DNA of 64,000 nucleotides, taken from positions 1 through 64,000 of the forward strand of contig NZ_JANIIC010000012.1 in NCBI RefSeq assembly GCF_024519315.1, in the 5' to 3' direction. Below, one piece after another: positions 9,051 to 17,196 of the stretch. The translations under genes were made by a program, and so were the position numbers. Position 1 is the first letter of the stretch. Every line of letters starts with the position of its first letter. The stretch comes from Streptomyces malaysiensis subsp. samsunensis. GTDB taxonomy: Bacteria; Actinomycetota; Actinomycetes; Streptomycetales; Streptomycetaceae. The notes below the pieces were generated by a model. That model worked only from the letters and a program-made list of their open reading frames with translations. It did not search any database and was not told the origin of the DNA.

Positions 9051-9286
9051 AGACCGGCAGCGACCTCCTGACCCGGGTGTGCGGCCGGTGCGGACACACC
9101 GGCAGCTCCCACCAAACGCCGGACCCGAACCGGGGCATCGGGCGCTCGCCGCCCCAGGCGTGCCGCGTACGGCGCGGCTGCCCCTGCATCGTCTTCGTGC
9201 CCGCCCGCGAGTGGTGCAGCCCGGAGGTACGGCACCTGATCGAACGCCGCCTGTCCAAAACCGCCACCGCACGACCGAACCGCTGA
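9047..9286 (+). CDS. Small Cys-rich protein, unknown function
   Basis: A 79-residue protein with Cys pairs typical of a small zinc-binding fold (VCGRCGHTGSSH near the N-terminus, then RRGCPCIVF). It is coupled by a 4-base overlap to the preceding small gene. I do not recognise a family. A third start follows at 9310. Confidence 0.45.
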   Translation: MKTGSDLLTRVCGRCGHTGSSHQTPDPNRGIGRSPPQACRVRRGCPCIVFVPAREWCSPEVRHLIERRLSKTATARPNR

Positions 9287-9309
9287 CCACGAAGCAAGGA
9301 GACGAGCGA

Positions 9310-9360
9310 ATGAGCTCCAACGAACCGCCCCTGCCCCGCATCGGCCGACCCGCGAGCGGG
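9310..9360 (+). pseudogene. N-terminal stub of a helix-hairpin-helix-like small protein
   Basis: AAGGAG at 9296-9301 precedes ATG at 9310, and the frame starts MSSNEPPLPRIGRPA. LPRIGRPA is how many small actinobacterial helix-hairpin-helix DNA-binding proteins begin. After about 16 codons the frame enters DNA that is antisense to the KdgD fragment, so the gene has been cut off. Confidence 0.35.
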
Positions 9361-9390
9361 GACCAGGGCAGGAGCGTCGGGCCGGAACGC

Positions 9391-9600
9391 TCAGCCAGCC
9401 GCGGCCAGCGCGCGGCGGCCGTCGGCGACGATAGCCGCCAGCTCGGTGTCCAACGGGTGGAACTCACCGGTGCCACAGGCGACGAAGACGGCACTGGGGC
9501 CAGCGTCGAGACCGGTGCCGATGTGCTTCTTCAGCGCCTCATGGTCGGGCTCGCCGGTGGCGGTGAAGGGGGTGATGCGGAGGAACAGAACGCTTTCGAA
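9391..9600 (-). pseudogene. 5-dehydro-4-deoxyglucarate dehydratase-like N-terminal fragment
   Basis: The minus strand reads LRITPFTATGEPDHEALKKH then VFVACGTGEFHPL. This is the N-terminal beta-alpha region of the dihydrodipicolinate-synthase superfamily, closest in pattern to KdgD (VTPF.ADG..D...L..H...GL.AG..AVF.ACGTGEF). Only about 69 residues remain of roughly 300, and no Schiff-base lysine is present. It may be a relic of sugar-acid catabolism linked to the adjacent PTS locus. Confidence 0.65.
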
Positions 9601-9718
9601 CGCAGGGCTCCTTGACGGGTGGCTTGACGGCAGCGGGCACGGACGCGGGCGGATACGAGGGGTGATGGCGGGCCGGCGGTCGGCGGGAATCGAACGCGGC
9701 TGTGGCCGGTTCCGGGTG

Positions 9719-9997
9719 TCAGCTCTCCTCCCGGGCGTCGTGATCGCGGTTGAGCAGCACTGCCAGCTCCTCCAGGGCGGTCTCGGCACCTTCCCCTTCG
9801 GCGGCCAGCACCACCGAGTCGCCGTGGGCGGCGCCCAGTGCCAGCACGGACAGCAGGCTCCGTGCGTCGACGGGGGCCCGGCCGTCGCGGGCGATGGTTA
9901 CCTTGACCGGCTGCTTGGCGGCGGTCTGGACGAACACCGCCGCAGGCCGGGCGTGCAGCCCGCTGCGGGAACCGATGGCGACGACGCGCTGAGGCAT
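9719..9997 (-). CDS. HPr-family phosphocarrier protein
   Basis: A 92-residue cytosolic phosphocarrier of the sugar phosphotransferase system. It accepts phosphate from enzyme I on His15, seen in RSGLHARPAA, and passes it to enzyme IIA. The second conserved region, ARSLLSVLALG, matches the site around Ser46 of classical HPr. It lies 52 bases downstream of the transketolase on the same strand, within a locus carrying its own IIA, IIB and IIC. I infer it is a dedicated or accessory HPr for that system; no enzyme I gene is in the window. Confidence 0.88.
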   Translation of the reverse strand: MPQRVVAIGSRSGLHARPAAVFVQTAAKQPVKVTIARDGRAPVDARSLLSVLALGAAHGDSVVLAAEGEGAETALEELAVLLNRDHDAREES

Positions 9998-10049
9998 GAC
10001 GGATGCTCCTTTGGCTGGGGGAACGACGGATGGAGGGGGCGGCTGCGGG

Positions 10050-12140
10050 TCACGGCCGCGCGGTCGCGAGGGAAGCCAACGCGGCCGCCACGACGGCGTC
10101 TTCGGTCATCCCGACCGACGCCATCGCCTGCTGCGCGGGGGCGGAGGTGCCGAAGCCCTCGACGGTCACGGTCCGGCCGTGCTCGCCGAGCAGGTCGTGC
10201 CAGCCGAAGGCGCACCCGGCCTCGACGACGACACGGGCGCGGACGGAGGGCGGGAGCACCGCATCCCGGTAGGCGGCGTCCTGTTCGGTGAACCATTCCT
10301 TGCACGGAACGGACACAACCCGGGCCGCCACGCCCCGCCGGGCGAGCGTGTCCGCGGCCGCCAGGGCGAGTGACACCTCACTGCCGCTGGCCATGAGGGC
10401 CACGTCCACGGCGTCCACGGCGCCGGCCACCACATAGGCACCGCGGGCCACTCCGGCACGGACCTCGTCGGCCGGGGTCGGCAACACGGGCAGCGCCTGA
10501 CGGGCCAGTGCCAGTCCGACCGGCCCTGGGCGGTCGAGTGCGCTCAGCCATGCGGCCGCGGTCTCGGTGGCATCGGCCGGGCGGACCACCGACAGCCCCG
10601 GCATGGCCCGCAGTGCGGCGAGATGTTCCACCGGTTGGTGGGTGGGGCCGTCCGCGCCGAGGGCCACGGAGTCGTGGGACCAGACGTGGACCACCCGGAG
10701 CTTCATGAGGGCGGCGAGCCTCAGGGACGGCCGCTGGTAGTCGCTGAATACCAGGAAGGTGCCAGCGAACGGGGTGTCGTAGCCGATGAGAGAGATGCCG
10801 TTCAGCGCGGCGGCCATCGCGTGTTCGCGTACGCCCCAGTGGATGTTGCGGCCGCTCAGGCCCTGCCCGCCCGCCTCGTCGGCCGGGAGGAACGAACCAC
10901 CGGACGCGATGGTCGTACGGTTGCTGTCGCCGAGGTCGGCGGAGCCGCCCCACAGCCGCGGCAGCGCCTCGGCCAGGGACTGGATGACCTTACCCGAGGC
11001 GTCCCGCGGTGCGACCAGGGTTCCCGGCTCGAACACCGGGAGCGCCTCGGCGGCAGCGGCGGGGTCGACGGGCCGGATGGCCTGTGCGCGGGCCCGCGCA
11101 CGCTCGGGGTGGGCCGTCGTCCATGCGGCGAATGCCGTGTCCCAGGCGCGGTGCAGTTCGGCGCCCCGGGCGACGGCGCGCCTGGTGTGCCGCAACACCG
11201 CCTCCGGAACGGTGAACGGCTCGTCGGTGACTCCCAACCGGGCCTTGACCGCGGCGGCTTCGGCCGCCCCCAGGGGAGCGCCGTGCGAGGCGGCGGTGTT
11301 GACCGCGTTGGGGGCGGGAAAGGCGATCTGCGACCTCAGGGCGATGAGGCTGGGCCGGCCGGTGTGGGCGCGGGCGGTGCTCAGCGCGGTGTCGAGTGCG
11401 TCGATGTCGATGTCACCGTCGGCGGCGAGGCCCACGGTCTGGACGAACCAGCCCTGGCCGGCGAAGCGGGTGGCGGTGTCCTCACGGGTCGTCAGGTCCG
11501 TGGAGCCCTCGATCTGGATGGTGTTGTCGTCCCAGATCACCACCAGGTTGTCCAGGCGGTGGCGCCCGGCCAGGGCTCCGGCCTCGTAGGAGATGCCCTC
11601 CTGGAGGTCGCCGTCGGAGCACAGCACCCATACGGTGCGGTCGGGAATGCCGGCCGTATCGGCCCCGGCCAGCCGGCCCTGGTCCCGCTTCAGGGCCATG
11701 GCCATGCCGACGGCGGTGGCAACGCCTTGGCCCAGCGGCCCGGTTGTGGTTTCCACACCGGCGGTGTGCCGGTACTCGGGGTGGCCCGGGGTCAGGGATC
11801 CGAGCTGCCGGAAGCGCCGCAGATCATCCAGTTCGAGGCCGCAGCCGGTGAGGTGGAGTTGCGTGTATTGGAGGATGCTCGCGTGGCCGCAGGAGAGCAC
11901 GAACCGGTCGCGCCCCTCCCATGAGACGTCCGCGGGGTCGTGCCGTATGTGGCGCTGGAACAGCAGGTGGGCCACGGGAGCCAGCGCCAGCGCCGTGCCC
12001 GGATGGCCGGAGCCGGCCGCCTCGACCGCGTCCACGGTCAGGGCTCGTGCCACGGCGATGGCCCGCTCGTCCGCCTCGTCGAGCACACGCCCGGCCCTGC
12101 CGGGGGAGGGCGTGGCCGGCTGCTCTGTTGCGAAGGTCAC
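10050..12140 (-). CDS. tkt: Transketolase
   Basis: A full-length 696-residue thiamine-diphosphate enzyme that moves two-carbon ketol units between pentose-phosphate sugars. Motifs include AAGSGHPGTALALAPVAH near the N-terminus, the GDG...N ThDP motif (CSDGDLQEGISYEAGAL ... WDDNTIQIEG), SHDSVALGADGPTHQPVEHL in the middle domain, and the C-terminal GFGTSAP. The GTG start at 12140 has AAGGAG at 12146-12151. It is divergent from the GntR regulator, with candidate operators between them, and followed by HPr. It is probably a second, inducible transketolase serving pentose phosphates produced from the PTS substrate. Confidence 0.92.
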   Translation of the reverse strand: MTFATEQPATPSPGRAGRVLDEADERAIAVARALTVDAVEAAGSGHPGTALALAPVAHLLFQRHIRHDPADVSWEGRDRFVLSCGHASILQYTQLHLTGCGLELDDLRRFRQLGSLTPGHPEYRHTAGVETTTGPLGQGVATAVGMAMALKRDQGRLAGADTAGIPDRTVWVLCSDGDLQEGISYEAGALAGRHRLDNLVVIWDDNTIQIEGSTDLTTREDTATRFAGQGWFVQTVGLAADGDIDIDALDTALSTARAHTGRPSLIALRSQIAFPAPNAVNTAASHGAPLGAAEAAAVKARLGVTDEPFTVPEAVLRHTRRAVARGAELHRAWDTAFAAWTTAHPERARARAQAIRPVDPAAAAEALPVFEPGTLVAPRDASGKVIQSLAEALPRLWGGSADLGDSNRTTIASGGSFLPADEAGGQGLSGRNIHWGVREHAMAAALNGISLIGYDTPFAGTFLVFSDYQRPSLRLAALMKLRVVHVWSHDSVALGADGPTHQPVEHLAALRAMPGLSVVRPADATETAAAWLSALDRPGPVGLALARQALPVLPTPADEVRAGVARGAYVVAGAVDAVDVALMASGSEVSLALAAADTLARRGVAARVVSVPCKEWFTEQDAAYRDAVLPPSVRARVVVEAGCAFGWHDLLGEHGRTVTVEGFGTSAPAQQAMASVGMTEDAVVAAALASLATARP

Positions 12141-12163
12141 GGAGACTCCTTGGAGAGATCATA

Positions 12164-12177
12164 ACGTCATGATGACT
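12164..12177. promoter_or_regulatory. Candidate GntR operator, tkt-proximal copy
   Basis: ACGTCATGATGACT contains the near-perfect palindrome GTCAT-G-ATGAC. An exact inverted copy lies at 12338-12351. It sits 24 bases upstream of the transketolase start, where binding would block transcription. TCATGATGA-like half sites are plausible for GntR-family proteins. Confidence 0.65.
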
Positions 12178-12337
12178 TCGGAAACGTAACCGATAGATCC
12201 ATGCATGCACCAGGGATGTCCCGGGAGCGAAACCTCACAGCTCAGCTGAGGGTGCGGGCAGAAGATCCAGCACAGAGGCGCCGGCGGGTCCTCGTATTTC
12301 GCTTCGGTTGCGGCTATTGACGCGTTCAGCAACCTGT

Positions 12338-12351
12338 AGTCATCATGACGT
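12338..12351. promoter_or_regulatory. Candidate GntR operator, regulator-proximal copy
   Basis: AGTCATCATGACGT is the exact reverse complement of the 14 bases at 12164-12177. It lies 36 bases upstream of the GntR start. The two copies in opposite orientation flank the divergent intergenic region. Confidence 0.65.
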
Positions 12352-12386
12352 CTCGACGACACATGAACTCGATGAGGAGATCAGGG

Positions 12387-13115
12387 ATGGCGGGTCACAA
12401 GTACGAGCAAGTGCGTGACCACCTCCTGCGCCGCATCCGTGACGTTCCCGTGGGCGGACAGATGCCCGCCGAGAGCGTGCTGTGCGCGGAGTACGAAGTG
12501 AGTCGCATCACACTGCGTCGTGCCGTGGACGAGCTGGTCCAGGACGGATACCTCGTGCGCGAGCACGGCCGTGGCACCTTCGTGACCCGCCCGCGCTACC
12601 ACCTGAAGCACCGTGAGCGGTTCGTCAACGAGGTGACCGGCTTCTACACCCAGATGGCCCGCCAGGGTCACACCGTCACCTCCGAAGTGGTCGCCCAGGA
12701 GCGGATACGGGCCGGTGCGCGGCTTGCGGCCACACTCGACATCAGCCGGGCCACATCGGTCATCCGGCTGGAGCGGCTGCGCCGGGTCAACGGAGTGGTG
12801 CACCATCTGGCCGAGTCATTCGTGGCGGAGGAGCGGTTCCCGGGTGTCCTGACCACCGACTTCACCTCCACCTCGCTCTACGCCTATCTACGGGCCCACC
12901 ACGATCTGCTGCTCGCCCGTAACGAGATCGTGGTCGGCCTGCACATCTGCGACGAGCGCGAGGCGGCGCTGCTGGGCGTGGCCGAGGGGTCGCCGCTGCT
13001 GCTGGCCACCTCATGTGTCTTCGAACCGGGTGGGAAACCGGTCATCCACGGCACATCGAAATTCCTCCCCGAGACCGCGGAACTCTCCTTCGACATCGTC
13101 GCCGACGTCGAGTAG
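12387..13115 (+). CDS. GntR-family regulator with UTRA domain
   Basis: A 242-residue repressor of the GntR/HutC type. The winged helix-turn-helix is at the N-terminus (HKYEQVRDHLLRRI, SVLCAEYEVSRITLRRAVDE and YLVREHGRGTFV). The UTRA ligand domain follows, with RLERLRRVNGVVHHLAESFV and the C-terminal FEPGGKPVIHG. The ATG at 12387 has GAGGAGA seven bases upstream. It stands between transketolase (divergent) and the PTS genes (codirectional) with paired candidate operators upstream, so it most likely senses a phosphorylated sugar and controls both sides. The ligand is unknown. Confidence 0.9.
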   Translation: MAGHKYEQVRDHLLRRIRDVPVGGQMPAESVLCAEYEVSRITLRRAVDELVQDGYLVREHGRGTFVTRPRYHLKHRERFVNEVTGFYTQMARQGHTVTSEVVAQERIRAGARLAATLDISRATSVIRLERLRRVNGVVHHLAESFVAEERFPGVLTTDFTSTSLYAYLRAHHDLLLARNEIVVGLHICDEREAALLGVAEGSPLLLATSCVFEPGGKPVIHGTSKFLPETAELSFDIVADVE

Positions 13116-13152
13116 GGCTCCCACCGGCCTTGGAACAACCCTGTAGGTGCAC

Positions 13153-13608
13153 ATGCTGAGTGATCTCCTGACCGAAAAGAAGATACGTTTCTCCCCAGAC
13201 AAGCTGAGCTGGCGGGAAGCCGTGACCCAGGTCGCCCGGCCACTCCTCGACGCGGGTGACATCACCCCCGGCTACGTCCAGGCCATGCTGGAGTCGATCG
13301 CGGCCGGTGGAACGTACATCGATCTGGGCCACGGCATCGCCCTGGCCCACGCGCGGCCCGAGAAGGGGGCCGTGCGCACCGCCGTCTCGATGCTCCGGCT
13401 CGCGCAGCCCGCCCCGCTGCTCGACCAGCCGGAGCACGCGGTCGACCTCTACTTCTGCTTCGCGGCCGTCGACGCGGAGGCGCATATGAGCGCCATGGCG
13501 TCCCTCGCCCGCATCCTCTCGGACGCCCGGACCCGTCAAGCGCTGCGCGACGCCTCCTCCGCGCCCGATGTCATCAAGTTGATCACTCAGTTCGAGGAGT
13601 CCGAATGA
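13153..13608 (+). CDS. PTS enzyme IIA, ascorbate/mannitol type
   Basis: A 151-residue cytoplasmic IIA protein of the UlaC-like class. The phosphorylated histidine is His66 in GHGIALAHARPEKG. I chose the ATG at 13153; an in-frame GTG lies two codons earlier. The stop overlaps the IIB start at 13605, indicating one transcript with IIB and IIC. It receives phosphate from HPr and hands it to the IIB cysteine. Confidence 0.88.
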   Translation: MLSDLLTEKKIRFSPDKLSWREAVTQVARPLLDAGDITPGYVQAMLESIAAGGTYIDLGHGIALAHARPEKGAVRTAVSMLRLAQPAPLLDQPEHAVDLYFCFAAVDAEAHMSAMASLARILSDARTRQALRDASSAPDVIKLITQFEESE

Positions 13609-13886
13609 AGTTCCTGGCCATGTGCAGCACCGGGCTCGGCAGCAGTTTCATGGTGCGCATGAACATCGAGACCATCGTCGGTGAGCTGGGGCTCTCGGAC
13701 GTCACGGTCGAGCACTCCGACATCAGCTCCGCCGGACCGGGCAGCGCCGATGTGTTCTTCGTGGCGAAGGACCTGGAGGACGCCGCTCAGGGACTGGGCG
13801 AGGTGGTCGTCCTCAACAGCATCATCGACATGGACGAACTACGCGAAGCGGTGAAGTCCGCCGCCGTCCGGCACGGGCTGCTCTGA
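13605..13886 (+). CDS. PTS enzyme IIB, ascorbate (lactose-fold) type
   Basis: A 93-residue protein with the P-loop-like phosphocysteine site at the N-terminus, Cys7 in FLAMCSTGLGSSFMV. It matches UlaB-type IIB proteins in length and motif. It begins within the IIA stop codon and precedes the IIC permease by about 290 bases. It transfers phosphate from IIA to the incoming sugar. Confidence 0.88.
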   Translation: MKFLAMCSTGLGSSFMVRMNIETIVGELGLSDVTVEHSDISSAGPGSADVFFVAKDLEDAAQGLGEVVVLNSIIDMDELREAVKSAAVRHGLL

Positions 13887-14178
13887 CCCGCGCTCCCACC
13901 CGTTCGTCCCGGCGCGGCGCAGCCCGGTGTGGCGGCGGCGCCCGCCACACCGCACATCGGGCGACCACCGCCCCGTGCGCCCCGGCGCAAACTGCGTGCA
14001 CCACTGTCATTCAAACTCCCCCGTGCGCCCCTGTGCGTCCCTGGCCCGCAGCACTCGAGGCCCCTCTCACCGTCGATCACGGGCTGCCAGTCCGGCCGTG
14101 CGCGCTCCCGCCGCCCCGCCCGGCATCCACCGTTCCCGGCCGTCACGGCCTCGTCGTGCCCGAAGAGAGGCGTTGTCA
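13887..14178. other. GC-rich spacer between IIB and IIC
   Basis: About 290 bases of very GC-rich DNA with no convincing gene. The frame upstream of IIC is open, but its composition and lack of ribosome sites argue against coding. A ribosome site (GAGAGG) appears only just before the IIC GTG. It may hold a processing or pausing structure that adjusts IIC levels; nothing specific is visible. Confidence 0.4.
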
Positions 14179-15570
14179 GTGAACAGCGTTCTGCAGAACC
14201 TTCTCGATGTCTTCCGCGAACCCTCCGTCATCGTCGGCTTGATCGCCCTCCTGGGCCTTGTGCTGCAACGCAAGTCCCTCTCCGACACCATCAAGGGGAC
14301 GACCAAGGCGTTCGTCGGCTTCCTCGTCCTGGCGGCGGGCGCCGGAGTGGTCTCCGATGCCCTGACTCCCTTCGGTGACATGTTCCAGCACGCCTTCGGT
14401 GTCCAGGGCGTCGTGCCCAACAACGAGGCCATCGTCGGCAAGGTCCTCACCGACTACGGATCCCAGGCCGCGCTGATCTTCTTCTTCGGCATGGTGGTGA
14501 ACGTGCTCCTGGCGCGGTTCACCCGGTTCAAGTTCATCTACATGTCCGGGCATGTCGCCCTGTACCTGGCGGCGATGATCGCCGTGATTCTCATCGCCAA
14601 CGGCTTCAGCTCTTGGCAGGCCGTCCTCTGGGGCGCTCTCGCCCAGGGCCTGATCACTACCCTCTCGCCCGCCCTCGTCCAGCCCTGGATGCGCAAGGCC
14701 ACCAAGAACGACAATGTGGCGCTCGGCCACACCGGCAACTTCGGCATCGCCACCAGCGGTCTGGTGGGCAAGCTCTTCGGCAACCCCGAGAAGTCCACGG
14801 AAGACCTGAAGATCCCCAAGGGGCTCGGCTTTCTGCGGGACACCACCGTCGTCATCGCCAGTTCCATGGGCCTCATCTATCTGCTCGTCACGCTGGTGGC
14901 CGGGCAGGGCTATGTCGAGGACAAGCTGAGCAACGGCCAGTGGTATTTGCTGTGGGCCGTGATGCAGGCCGGTAAGTTCGCCGCCGGCGTGTTCATCATC
15001 CTGGCCGGTGTCCGGGTGGTCCTGGCCGAGATCATCCCCGCCTTCAAGGGCATCTCCGAGAAGCTGGTCCCCAACGCCCGGCCCGCCCTCGACGTCCCGA
15101 TCGTCTTCACCTTCGCCCCGAACGCCGTGCTGATCGGCTTCCTGTCCAGCTTCGTGGGGGGACTCATCGGGATGGGCGTCCTCGTCGCCGTCGGGGGCAC
15201 GATCATTATCCCCGGCATCGTCGCCCACTTCATGACCGGCGCGGCCTCCGGTGTCCTCGGCAACGCGACCGGCGGCCGACGCGGCGCGGTACTCGGCGCC
15301 ATGGTCAACGGCCTTCTGATCACGTTCCTTCCGCTGCTCGTCCTGCCCTTCCTCGGTGACATCGGACTGCAGAACTCCACCTTCTCGGACGCCGACTTCG
15401 GAGTCTCCGGGCTTCTGCTCGGCGGAGCCGTCCGCATCGGCCACGCCGCCGTCATCGGCCTGATCGTCTGCGCGCTGGCCGCCGTCTTCGCCGGCAGCGC
15501 CCTCACCACCCGCCGACAGGCCACCAAGGAAGAACCCACCACGACCAGCGAGCGGCAGCCCACCGCCTGA
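14179..15570 (+). CDS. PTS enzyme IIC, ascorbate type (UlaA/SgaT-like permease)
   Basis: A 463-residue integral membrane permease with about 11 hydrophobic segments. Family motifs are visible: FREPSVIVGLIALLGLVLQR, a GHTGNFGIA block near residue 195, and FTFAPNAVLIGF. The GTG at 14179 follows GAGAGG. It forms the transport channel for the substrate phosphorylated by the upstream IIA and IIB. UlaA homologues carry L-ascorbate, but other actinobacterial members sit with pentose enzymes, and no UlaD/UlaF-type ascorbate enzymes are present. The substrate is therefore open. Confidence 0.9.
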   Translation: MNSVLQNLLDVFREPSVIVGLIALLGLVLQRKSLSDTIKGTTKAFVGFLVLAAGAGVVSDALTPFGDMFQHAFGVQGVVPNNEAIVGKVLTDYGSQAALIFFFGMVVNVLLARFTRFKFIYMSGHVALYLAAMIAVILIANGFSSWQAVLWGALAQGLITTLSPALVQPWMRKATKNDNVALGHTGNFGIATSGLVGKLFGNPEKSTEDLKIPKGLGFLRDTTVVIASSMGLIYLLVTLVAGQGYVEDKLSNGQWYLLWAVMQAGKFAAGVFIILAGVRVVLAEIIPAFKGISEKLVPNARPALDVPIVFTFAPNAVLIGFLSSFVGGLIGMGVLVAVGGTIIIPGIVAHFMTGAASGVLGNATGGRRGAVLGAMVNGLLITFLPLLVLPFLGDIGLQNSTFSDADFGVSGLLLGGAVRIGHAAVIGLIVCALAAVFAGSALTTRRQATKEEPTTTSERQPTA

Positions 15571-15582
15571 ACCACCCGCCTC

Positions 15583-15613
15583 GACGCGGCCCGGCACACC
15601 ACCGGGCCGCGTC
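15583..15613 (+). terminator. Hairpin terminator after PTS IIC
   Basis: A perfect 12-bp stem (GACGCGGCCCGG and its complement CCGGGCCGCGTC) with a 7-base loop, 12 bases after the IIC stop. There is no T-tract, as is common in Streptomyces. Confidence 0.8.
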
Positions 15614-15644
15614 GTCGCGCATCCGCGCGCACGGCGCCGACGGG

Positions 15645-16310
15645 TCAGTCCCCCGCCGCACCGCCGACCGTGTGCATGTGCCGCAGCCCCTGCCGGTACG
15701 AGTCGAGCAGCCCGGTCTCCGCGCACGGCAGCCCGAGGGCCCGGCACTGCTTCTGGACTTAACCGGCCGCGCGCAGCACCAGCAGCGTGCCTTCGACCAT
15801 CCGCACCGGCTGCCTCCTCGGGTCCCGGACCCTGCTCACCTCAAGGCGGTGCCTTCGAGCAGCAGCATCGGGAAGAACAGCCACGCCTGGTGGTGGGTCA
15901 CCCAGCGGGCGAACCTCCTGACGCACGGCGGCCTGATCGGCGGTCCACACGCGTGCGCGATGTCGTTGGGGTTGGCGTAGTGCCGGTTGTACTTGTCGTT
16001 CCACCATGCGTAGCTCATGCCCAGAAGCAGATTGCCGTGGAAAAGCCCGATGGCCCGGTTCACCCGGCGGTCGGTGGCGATCTGTGCGTGCCCGGCGTCG
16101 TGGCCGACGAAGCGGCGCGGGCGGACAGGACCGCGAGCAGCGGGGCGAGCATGCCAGCCCCGCCGAGGCCCGCGCGAGGACGAACCCGGAAAGCACGTCG
16201 GTCCCGAACTGCTCCAGTGCCTCCGCCGAGACCGGATCGCGGAACTCGCGCAGGTCGCGTACGGCATCCAGTGCCAACCCGAGCCTCCTCACCTTCAGCC
16301 CGACTGCTGA
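15645..16310 (-). pseudogene. Fatty acid desaturase, multiply frameshifted
   Basis: Pieces on the minus strand in different frames reconstruct a membrane fatty acid desaturase. They are FVGHDAGHAQIATDRRVNRA (HDAGH histidine box), GNLLLGMSYAWWNDKYNRHY followed by ANPNDI, WVTHHQAWLFFPMLLLEGTA, and the C-terminal CRALGLPCAETGLLDSYRQG. An in-frame stop near 15760 and several frame changes leave no functional enzyme. Confidence 0.8.
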
Positions 16311-16376
16311 TTGGTCGGACGAGGTGAGACCGCTTCGAAAGTCCCGAAGTCTCACGCGGCTCGTGGGGAACTCATG

Positions 16377-16465
16377 GGATGCCGCACAGACGTGCGCTGG
16401 AACTTCGATAACTGCCTCATCGCCCCGGACGGCACCATCAGCGCACGCTTCGCCTCGCAGGCCGA
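16377..16465 (+). pseudogene. Glutathione peroxidase C-terminal fragment
   Basis: The plus strand reads DVRWNFDNCLIAPDGTISAR followed by FASQAEPDT. This is the C-terminal signature of glutathione peroxidases (WNF.KFL...G....R), with Lys and Phe of the motif changed. The catalytic N-terminal half is absent. Confidence 0.6.
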
Positions 16466-16568
16466 ACCCGACACCGACCAGGTCACACCGAAGCGACAGA
16501 AACCGTCCTCCCCCACTTCCGGCACTGGGTTGCGCGGTCGACAGTCCGGCCGGTCACCGGGTGAGCGT

Positions 16569-17192
16569 TCAAAAATGCGGGTGCGCGGATGCTGAAGTCC
16601 GGGACAGGGCCGGGGCCAGCCAGCGGTTGAGGAGGATGCGGAGCCGGGCTTCGTCCTGCGGTGGCTCGCTCGGGTGCTGCAGCAGCGACGTCAGGAGTCG
16701 CATGATGATCTCGGCGAGGCCGCTGAGGTCGTCCTCACCGATGCCGACGGCGGCCCAGTCGACGGGGAAGCGCTGCAGCATCTTGGCGCCGTAGGCGATG
16801 GTGTCTCTGGTGGTGGCGCCGCGGCCGAAGGCGGTGGTGTCTCCGAGCTGGAGCAGAAGGCTCAGGCGTGGGTCGGTGGGTATGGTCCCTACGCAGAAGA
16901 CCATGCCTTCGACCACGGCTTCGGCCGGGTCGGTGATCCCTTGCAGGTGCGCGATCAGCAGGTCGACGAACGACTCGGCGCCCTGGGCCGCCACCTCGCG
17001 GATAATGTCGCTGATGCGGCCGAAATGGCGGTAGACGGTCTGGCGGGTGACGCTGAGCTCGGCAGCGACGTCGGACAGGGTCGTCTTCGTGACGCCGTGC
17101 CTGTCGACGCAGCGGACGGTCGCGTCGATGATGCGCTGCCGTGCCTCGGCGTCCGATGCGGGAGGCATGCCTCCCCAGCCGTGGTGCCCCAT
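16569..17192 (-). CDS. TetR-family transcriptional regulator
   Basis: A 207-residue repressor. The N-terminal helix-turn-helix is clear (RQRIIDATVRCVDRHGVTKT then TLSDVAAELSVTRQTVYRHF). The ligand-binding part is helical without known motifs. The ATG at 17192 lies four bases after the stop of the upstream membrane protein, so it is the last gene of a three-gene minus-strand operon. An inverted repeat before the first gene (19860-19886) is a good candidate for its autoregulated operator. Confidence 0.88.
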   Translation of the reverse strand: MGHHGWGGMPPASDAEARQRIIDATVRCVDRHGVTKTTLSDVAAELSVTRQTVYRHFGRISDIIREVAAQGAESFVDLLIAHLQGITDPAEAVVEGMVFCVGTIPTDPRLSLLLQLGDTTAFGRGATTRDTIAYGAKMLQRFPVDWAAVGIGEDDLSGLAEIIMRLLTSLLQHPSEPPQDEARLRILLNRWLAPALSRTSASAHPHF

Positions 17193-17196
17193 GGGT

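Noticed and set aside
14176..15747. A 523-codon minus-strand frame antisense to PTS IIC
   Set aside because: Highly acidic low-complexity shadow without ribosome site; the plus strand encodes a clear membrane permease.
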